DNA of 25,114 bases from a virus: IMG/VR virus record IMGVR_UViG_3300012516_000929, positions 1 to 25,114 of that record. The stretch is one strand, 5' to 3'. How positions within the stretch are numbered: the first letter of the stretch is position 1; every line of letters begins with the position of its first letter. This document shows, one piece after another, positions 22,375-25,114 of the stretch. The notes below the pieces were generated by a model that was not told where the DNA came from, made no database searches, and worked only from the letters and a program-made list of their open reading frames with translations. The translations under genes were made by a program, and so were the position numbers.

Positions 22375-22653
22375 TTCGGCACTCATGCGAGTGCGTTTCC
22401 ACCACCAGACAGACCGACTACCAATGTCGATTGTCTTGGCGTTCTCCAATAAGTACGCGCCACGCTCGGCGCTAATCTTTGCTACGCGGCGAAACCCGTT
22501 GCCGCGAAACTGGTTGCCCTTATCATCAGTAACCATGTGTCGCTCAACGCCGCCGACATTATCTAAAACGCGATCATAGAAGCCGACGCACCAATGATCG
22601 CCAGGGTCTCCATCGCTGTACTTGGTCGCCAGAACGTAGTCACCTTTTTCCAT
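22372..22653 (-). CDS. Small basic/aromatic protein of unknown function
   Basis: The 93-residue protein begins MEKGDYVLATKYSDGDP, followed by 'DHWCVGFYDRV' (about 18-28), then a beta-rich region and a Trp-Trp-Trp-Lys-Arg C-terminus. The opening looks like a small SH3/KOW-like barrel seen in hypothetical proteins of several phages. I use the ATG at 22653, directly after the AGGTAAGGGC element; the longer frame to 22764 lies inside the neighbouring gene. CpG-rich codon use differs from the replication genes. Confidence 0.58.
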   Translation of the reverse strand: MEKGDYVLATKYSDGDPGDHWCVGFYDRVLDNVGGVERHMVTDDKGNQFRGNGFRRVAKISAERGAYLLENAKTIDIGSRSVWWWKRTRMSAE

Positions 22654-22672
22654 CGCCCTTACCTCGCTCTTA
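22654..22672 (-). repeat. Intergenic/RBS element, type A
   Basis: The - strand reads TAA (stop of the gene at 22670), then GAGCGAGGTAAGGGCG, then ATG. GAGCGAGGTAAGGGC is identical to the copy at 23073-23092. AGGTAAGGG provides the ribosome site. Confidence 0.6.
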
Positions 22673-22849
22673 TGCGTTCGCGTTCTTGTTAGTGATAGCG
22701 GCTTCAATGTCTGGGATGTTCGCAGGATTAAAAACCATGACTTTTGTTCCGTCAGGCACTTCATATTTACTGCGAAGGTTTACGGATACCATCGACGGCA
22801 TACAGACCGCATGATCTGCCGGAACTTTACTGCTAAATCTTGTCTCCAT
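22670..22849 (-). CDS. Small protein of unknown function
   Basis: The protein has 59 residues from the ATG at 22849 (METRFSS), seven bases after GGAGG. It is mixed in charge with a 'VPDGTKVMVFNPANIPDIEAA' region (given as about 36-55 in outline) and one Cys (16). An upstream ATG at 22864 overlaps the element itself and is less likely. No family was recognised. Confidence 0.5.
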   Translation of the reverse strand: METRFSSKVPADHAVCMPSMVSVNLRSKYEVPDGTKVMVFNPANIPDIEAAITNKNANA

Positions 22850-22874
22850 TCTATTGCCCTCCATAGCCTCGTTA
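22850..22874 (-). repeat. Intergenic/RBS element, type B
   Basis: The - strand reads TAA (stop of the gene at 22872), then CGAGGCTATGGAGGGC and AATAGA before the ATG at 22849. It pairs with the copy at 22351-22374. Confidence 0.55.
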
Positions 22875-23072
22875 GTCGGCGTTAATCTTACGGCGATAAA
22901 TCGTATGCGCCGGACAATTCGGATCGGACGCTTTACGCCCTTTCATGTGTGGCGGCGCTTGTCTCCACCAATCATTTCCACCGTGCCAAGGATGATCCGT
23001 TTCAAGGTATTCATCCGTGGCTTTTATAAACTCGCCTTTTTCAAGCTGTCTGTATGTGTGGTCCCAATTCAT
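22872..23072 (-). CDS. Small Trp-rich protein of unknown function
   Basis: The protein has 66 residues from the ATG at 23072, right after AGGTAAGGGC. It contains 'LEKGEFIKATDEYLE' (about 10-24) and Trp residues at about 29 and 35-36, then 'GRKASDPNCPAHTIYRRK'. The GExI-x-x-x-DEY-x(n)-W pattern is one I associate with small, widely spread phage/prophage proteins of unknown function. It shares the CpG-rich codon use of this block. Confidence 0.52.
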   Translation of the reverse strand: MNWDHTYRQLEKGEFIKATDEYLETDHPWHGGNDWWRQAPPHMKGRKASDPNCPAHTIYRRKINAD

Positions 23073-23092
23073 GCCCTTACCTCGCTCGTTTA
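23073..23092 (-). repeat. Intergenic/RBS element, type A
   Basis: The - strand reads TAA (stop at 23092-23090), then ACGAGCGAGGTAAGGGC, then ATG at 23072. It is the clearest copy of type A. Its stop codon supports the small upstream frame at 23090-23197. Confidence 0.6.
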
Positions 23093-23197
23093 CGAAATCA
23101 GATATTTTATCAGGTCCAGTAAAGCAAAGCCGATAGTCGGTATAACAATCCAAACCTCAAGCCTTGAATAGACCCGCTTCGTCCAGAAGTTAATCAC
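23090..23197 (-). CDS. Very small single-TM protein (GTG start)
   Basis: The 35-residue frame starts with GTG at 23197, overlaps the stop of the gene before it by 8 nt and follows an AAGGG site. It has a basic/aromatic N-terminus (residues 1-15) and one hydrophobic segment (about 16-34). Its stop codon opens the type A element, as do the stops of the other genes in this block. The overlap geometry is the main reason to think it is real. Confidence 0.35.
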   Translation of the reverse strand: MINFWTKRVYSRLEVWIVIPTIGFALLDLIKYLIS

Positions 23198-23414
23198 GCC
23201 GGTTATCCCTTGCCTTCGCGTCCGGTTTCGAGGGCGCTTGTTTCGGGCTTCCGTTGTCGGACAAATTAGGCAACGGCCTACGCTCCATAACACGCTCCGC
23301 AGCCCTGTCCGCTGCCTTTAACCTATCATCATTAAGAGATTGATACAAGTCCTCTTTAGTTAGAAACTGACTCATAGTTTTATGAGCCCTTAGGTCCCTC
23401 ACAAAGTCACTCAC
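23190..23414 (-). CDS. Small charged protein of unknown function
   Basis: The protein has 74 residues from the GTG at 23414, which makes an 8-nt overlap (GTGAGTGA) with the previous stop and follows AGGAGAAGG. An ATG at 23375 (MSQFLTKED) lacks a ribosome site and would give 61 residues. The N-terminal half is helical ('LYQSLNDDRLKAADRAAERV'); the C-terminal half is Pro/Lys/Arg-rich and probably disordered. No motif was recognised. Composition becomes CpG-rich partway through it. Confidence 0.48.
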   Translation of the reverse strand: MSDFVRDLRAHKTMSQFLTKEDLYQSLNDDRLKAADRAAERVMERRPLPNLSDNGSPKQAPSKPDAKARDNRRD

Positions 23415-23592
23415 AGTCCTTCTCCTCTTTCTCCTCATGTTCCATCCAAGTATCCCAACCTAAACAATACTCAGCCACCATATGGCCTTGTGTGAGTAGT
23501 CTACAGTCACCATACTTATCGTAATATTCACAATCACTACAAAAGGAACCATCTTCATAGACTTCACTAACAATTTCCCATTTATTCCGCAT
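23407..23592 (-). CDS. Small zinc-ribbon-like protein
   Basis: The 61-residue, acidic protein has Cys18-x2-Cys21, Cys30 and Cys43 in 'FCSDCEYYDKYGDC' and 'AEYCLGWDTW', a likely four-Cys metal site. It ends in a Glu/Lys-rich tail. The ATG at 23592 overlaps the previous gene by 11 nt (ATGCGGAATAA). The pattern is common for small phage proteins with uninformative names; function unknown. Confidence 0.6.
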   Translation of the reverse strand: MRNKWEIVSEVYEDGSFCSDCEYYDKYGDCRLLTQGHMVAEYCLGWDTWMEHEEKEEKDCE

Positions 23593-23749
23593 GATCATAA
23601 CCTTCTAAATATTCGTACAACTCACGGTCTACGTCTTTAGTGTCCAACAAGACCTTAGTAGACTTAAAGGCCTTAGGCCTATGGAATTTATCCATGTTGA
23701 CCTTAACAGGGTCTTTAACCTTACGGTTAGCTTTATTCTTTTTAGACAT
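23582..23749 (-). CDS. Very small Lys-rich protein (55 aa)
   Basis: The 55-residue frame begins MSKKNKANRKVKDPVK and ends EYLEGYDHAE. The N-terminus is strongly basic, then the sequence becomes acidic. It overlaps the next gene by 11 nt, the same overlap length used elsewhere in this genome, and codon use is of the genome's normal type (CCT AAG, GAC CCT). An AAGGT ribosome site precedes the ATG. Function unknown; a nucleic-acid-binding role is possible from charge only. Confidence 0.55.
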   Translation of the reverse strand: MSKKNKANRKVKDPVKVNMDKFHRPKAFKSTKVLLDTKDVDRELYEYLEGYDHAE

Positions 23750-23759
23750 AACCTTCACC

Positions 23760-23906
23760 TTATGTGACTGAGAAATAAAAAGCGATTAACAAAATCATAC
23801 ACACTAAAAAACATAACGTCAACTTAAAAAGACCTACAATAAAGTTATCTATAGGCCCCTTAGGGTCCATTACGTCTAAGACTTCAACCCACCCGTTATA
23901 CTTCAT
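23760..23906 (-). CDS. Very small single-TM protein (48 aa)
   Basis: The 48-residue frame opens MKYNGWVEVLDVMDPKG, then a hydrophobic segment (about 22-47) reaching the C-terminus, suggesting an N-in or N-out tail-anchored membrane peptide. AAGGA lies before the ATG at suitable spacing. It is the first frame after the tandem repeat array. A candidate promoter lies within it, so the region may serve both functions, or the frame may be fortuitous. Confidence 0.4.
   Translation of the reverse strand: MKYNGWVEVLDVMDPKGPIDNFIVGLFKLTLCFLVCMILLIAFYFSVT
23794..23822 (-). promoter_or_regulatory. Putative sigma-70 promoter
   Basis: On the - strand TTGACG (23822-23817), a 17-bp spacer, then TATGAT (23799-23794). 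It would drive the Lys-rich gene at 23749 and those after it. It lies inside the 48-codon frame at 23760-23906, so only one of the two may be functional. Confidence 0.4.
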
Positions 23907-23921
23907 TGTCTCTAGTCCTTC

Positions 23922-24000
23922 TTAAGGGTCCTAAGGGGTCTTAAGGGTCCTAAGGGTCCTAAGGGTCCTAAGGGTCCTAAGGGTCCTAAGGGTCCTAAGG
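23922..24000. repeat. 9-bp tandem repeat array, unit CTAAGGGTC
   Basis: Eight units and a partial ninth: TTAAGGGTC (23922), a 10-bp variant CTAAGGGGTC (23931), TTAAGGGTC (23941), five perfect CTAAGGGTC copies (23950-23994) and CTAAGG (23995-24000). Each junction makes CCTAAGG, a partly palindromic core. The spacing is too short and uniform for CRISPR. It lies about 45 bp downstream of the -10 of the promoter at 24051-24079, in its predicted leader. Confidence 0.9.
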
Positions 24001-24006
24001 TATTAA

Positions 24007-24026
24007 CTTTAAGATATAACTTAAAG
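24007..24026. repeat. Inverted repeat, 7-bp arms
   Basis: CTTTAAG (24007-24013) and CTTAAAG (24020-24026) flank an AT-only 6-nt loop. It lies between the promoter and the tandem array, in the position of an operator or an AT-rich unwinding element. It has no T-run, so a terminator is unlikely. Confidence 0.5.
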
Positions 24027-24050
24027 GATATCCCTTAGGACCACTTAAGT

Positions 24051-24079
24051 ATTCTATAGGTCTTCTTTCGCCTTGTCAA
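24051..24079 (-). promoter_or_regulatory. Strong putative sigma-70 promoter upstream of the repeat array
   Basis: On the - strand TTGACA (24079-24074), a 17-bp spacer, then TAGAAT (24056-24051): perfect -35, one mismatch in the -10 and optimal spacing. The -10 is part of CTATAGAATACT, also present in the promoter at 21883-21911. It overlaps the 3' end and stop codon of the gene at 24054 and reads leftward through the inverted repeat and the tandem array. Confidence 0.65.
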
Positions 24080-24224
24080 CCCATAGATCGAATTCAAATT
24101 GCGAATTAGAATAATAAATTTCACCCATACAGGACGAACAGGTATCTAGAAATCCATTGCCTTTATGGTCTTTCTTTACGCTTTCTTCTTTTGTCAACCT
24201 TTTATCACATACTTTACAACGCAT
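24054..24224 (-). CDS. Small two-CxxC zinc-binding protein (56 aa)
   Basis: The 56-residue frame begins MRCKVCDKRL with Cys3-x2-Cys6 and has a second pair Cys29-x2-Cys32 (DTCSSCMGEI), a classic four-Cys zinc finger. The C-terminus is acidic/aromatic. An AAAGGA site precedes the ATG by a good distance. Small proteins of this form are frequent in early regions of podoviruses. Its stop TAG is shared with the promoter -10 on the same strand. Function unknown. Confidence 0.68.
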   Translation of the reverse strand: MRCKVCDKRLTKEESVKKDHKGNGFLDTCSSCMGEIYYSNSQFEFDLWVDKAKEDL

Positions 24225-24238
24225 GATTTTAATCCTTT

Positions 24239-24421
24239 CTATAGATCACTGATAGGTAAGGTACGTAAGACATAATCTTGTAATTTACCTGTCGGAAATG
24301 CATGAAGTTTAAAGATGTAAGCTTGTTTCGCTAATTTAATTACCTCATGCATAGGCATATACTGAAACTCGTGTTCCCATAAGGCCTCTAGGGTCTCATG
24401 TTCTACTTCTTCATTTAGCAT
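24239..24421 (-). CDS. Small early protein, unknown function
   Basis: The 60-residue, helical protein has an acidic N-terminus (MLNEEVEHETLEALWEHE) and 'YMPMHEVIKLAKQAYIFKL' in the middle (given as 21-39). It overlaps the gene before it by 11 nt. No motif was recognised. The small size, early position and membership of a run of overlapping genes suggest an accessory host-takeover protein, but this is only context. Confidence 0.5.
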   Translation of the reverse strand: MLNEEVEHETLEALWEHEFQYMPMHEVIKLAKQAYIFKLHAFPTGKLQDYVLRTLPISDL

Positions 24422-24764
24422 ATTCTAAGTCCTCTTCTAATATAGTGTAAGTACGAAAACCCGCCTTTTCTTTAAGACTACTTAAGGTCTCCCAATACTG
24501 TTCTTTAAACTCTTCACTGGCATAAGTCAACGTAAGACCGCGTACAGTAGTGTCTACGTAATCATCACCCATATCAATACCGCCGTGTGTCATGTCTGAC
24601 TTAGCGGCAATGAACCATCTAGCGTAGGTGTTATCTAATTCGTTCTTAGGTGTCTGATAGGTCTTGAGTAGTCTAATTTCAGTGACACCGAAAGGACCTA
24701 CACCCTCAAAGATGGCATAAGGGGCCTCAAAACTAACACTCTTAGACAACAGGTTTTTACTCAT
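24411..24764 (-). CDS. Early protein of unknown function (117 aa)
   Basis: The protein has 117 residues from the ATG at 24764, which follows GGAG and overlaps the previous stop by 8 nt (ATGAGTAA). The longer frame to 24788 is less likely. It has alternating beta-like segments ('EAPYAIFEGVGPFGVTEIRLL' in outline, about 12-32; 'YARWFIAAKS', about 46-55) and a helical, charged C-terminus. No known domain was recognised. Confidence 0.55.
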   Translation of the reverse strand: MSKNLLSKSVSFEAPYAIFEGVGPFGVTEIRLLKTYQTPKNELDNTYARWFIAAKSDMTHGGIDMGDDYVDTTVRGLTLTYASEEFKEQYWETLSSLKEKAGFRTYTILEEDLEYAK

Positions 24765-24945
24765 GGTTTTTATTCTCCAATAATACACAAGGTTTAATGT
24801 AAACGTTAGTTTTCTTTATACGCTCAAGCCTATACGTAGAACACTGTTGATACGTATTAAAGGTTAAACGTATATCGGCTTTATATGGGATCATAGACCC
24901 TTGTGCGACGTAAGACGCTACAATAGAGAACACTAACACCCACAT
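24757..24945 (-). CDS. Small exported or membrane-anchored protein
   Basis: The 62-residue protein has a hydrophobic N-terminus (1-14, then Ala-Gln-Gly) that looks like a signal peptide or anchor, and two Cys (35 and 53) that could form a periplasmic disulfide. The C-terminus is charged (ENKNHE). It lies between a membrane protein gene and a soluble early gene, overlapping the latter by 8 nt. No family was recognised. Confidence 0.5.
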   Translation of the reverse strand: MWVLVFSIVASYVAQGSMIPYKADIRLTFNTYQQCSTYRLERIKKTNVYIKPCVLLENKNHE

Positions 24946-24948
24946 AAC

Positions 24949-25114
24949 TTAGGCCTTCTTAAATCGACGGTATAGACCATTACAAACAACATATACAAGG
25001 CTTAAAGGTATCCACAAGGGGCTGGCTGCGATTAGTCCTGCCCACAATAGCAGTGTGGTAAACCATTTATAACCTGTAAAGGATGTTAGTACGATAAGAC
25101 ACGCACTATAGGCC
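24949..25114 (-). CDS. Membrane protein, partial (N-terminus beyond the right edge)
   Basis: The frame is open from the right edge to a TAA at 24951-24949, about 54 residues, with no usable start codon inside. It shows two hydrophobic segments ('LLLWAGLIAASPLWIPL' and 'SLVYVVCNGLY') and a basic end (YRRFKKA). It stops three bases before the ATG of the exported protein at 24945. Too little is visible to assign a function. Confidence 0.5.
   Translation of the reverse strand, partial: AYSACLIVLTSFTGYKWFTTLLLWAGLIAASPLWIPLSLVYVVCNGLYRRFKKA

Larger units (their letters stand above)
23907..24053. other. Non-coding intergenic region with repeat array, hairpin and promoter
   Basis: This is the largest gene-free gap in the window (about 147 bp). 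It holds the 9-bp tandem array, a 7-bp-arm inverted repeat and the downstream part of a near-consensus promoter. The combination is typical of a control region or replication origin; which it is cannot be told from sequence. Confidence 0.6.

Noticed and set aside
23198-23293. A 67-residue protein starting at 23293
   Set aside because: The first half is Arg/Pro-rich shadow of the gene on the same strand at 23190-23414. Only the part after the GTG at 23197 has its own support.
23922-24000. CRISPR array
   Set aside because: Units are 9 bp and directly adjacent, with no spacers and no cas genes. The Cas4-like nuclease is in a replication operon.
24054-24060. T7-type phage RNA polymerase promoters at CTATAG sites
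   Set aside because: No phage RNA polymerase gene is visible and the sequence before CTATAG lacks the T7/SP6-like core; TTGAC-17-TAGAAT fits sigma-70 better.
1-25114. tRNA genes
   Set aside because: No cloverleaf-like segment with a T-loop GTTCRANNC and acceptor pairing was seen in any gap; the gaps are too short apart from 23907-24053.

Overview
The window is part of a lytic, tailed double-stranded DNA phage genome of the podovirus type. The left part (about 1-11456, + strand) is a lysis and virion module. The rest (11453 to the right edge, - strand) is a nucleotide-metabolism, replication and early-gene module. The combination of a T7-like DNA polymerase, a gp4-like primase-helicase, a gp2.5-like SSB and a T7-type endonuclease I with an adenosylcobalamin-dependent ribonucleotide reductase, ThyX and a MazG/PRA-PH-like enzyme resembles the marine roseophage SIO1/'cobavirus' group (Zobellviridae-like). 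That placement is my inference from gene content, as is an alphaproteobacterial marine host, which the GTA-type 3-TM holin also suggests. No phage RNA polymerase, terminase, portal or capsid gene lies in the window. The recognisable promoters are host sigma-70-like. I saw no tRNA and no CRISPR array.

Layout. 2-685: C-terminal end of a tail-fibre-like protein with base composition unlike what follows. 685-1783: lysis cassette (TM/coiled-coil protein, M15 L-Ala-D-Glu-type peptidase, holin). 1783-4063: tail adaptor and tail nozzle. 4095-11001: five large, mostly unrecognised virion or DNA-ejection proteins, one carrying a C-terminal intein-like Hint domain. 11001-11456: a membrane protein. The two modules converge with overlapping stop codons at 11453-11456.

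On the - strand, read from the right edge leftward: small early genes (25114-23190) around a 9-bp tandem repeat array and sigma-70-like promoters; a compositionally distinct block of small genes (about 23290-22132) separated by two alternating intergenic/RBS elements; then HTH protein, SSB, primase-helicase, DNA polymerase, HNH endonuclease, RecB/Cas4-like nuclease, DUF1737-like protein, endonuclease I, small genes, MazG-like protein, class II RNR, small genes and ThyX. A LAGLIDADG homing endonuclease gene follows thyX, and immediately after it lies a second, diverged copy of the thyX 3' end. Last comes a small exported protein.

Functionally, RNR, ThyX and the MazG-like enzyme would supply or sanitise dNTPs for the polymerase/helicase/SSB replisome, while the nucleases degrade host DNA and resolve phage recombination intermediates. 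Genes are very tightly packed: most junctions are TAATG (1-nt overlap) or 8-, 11- or 14-nt overlaps, so translational coupling is likely throughout.

The most notable items are: (1) the thyX / homing endonuclease / thyX-remnant arrangement; (2) the Hint domain, lacking the usual histidine and C-terminal His-Asn, on a virion-type protein; (3) a 9-bp tandem array downstream of a near-consensus promoter; (4) two promoters sharing a 12-mer that is built into the stop codons of the genes they overlap; (5) the alternating intergenic elements in the foreign-looking small-gene block.
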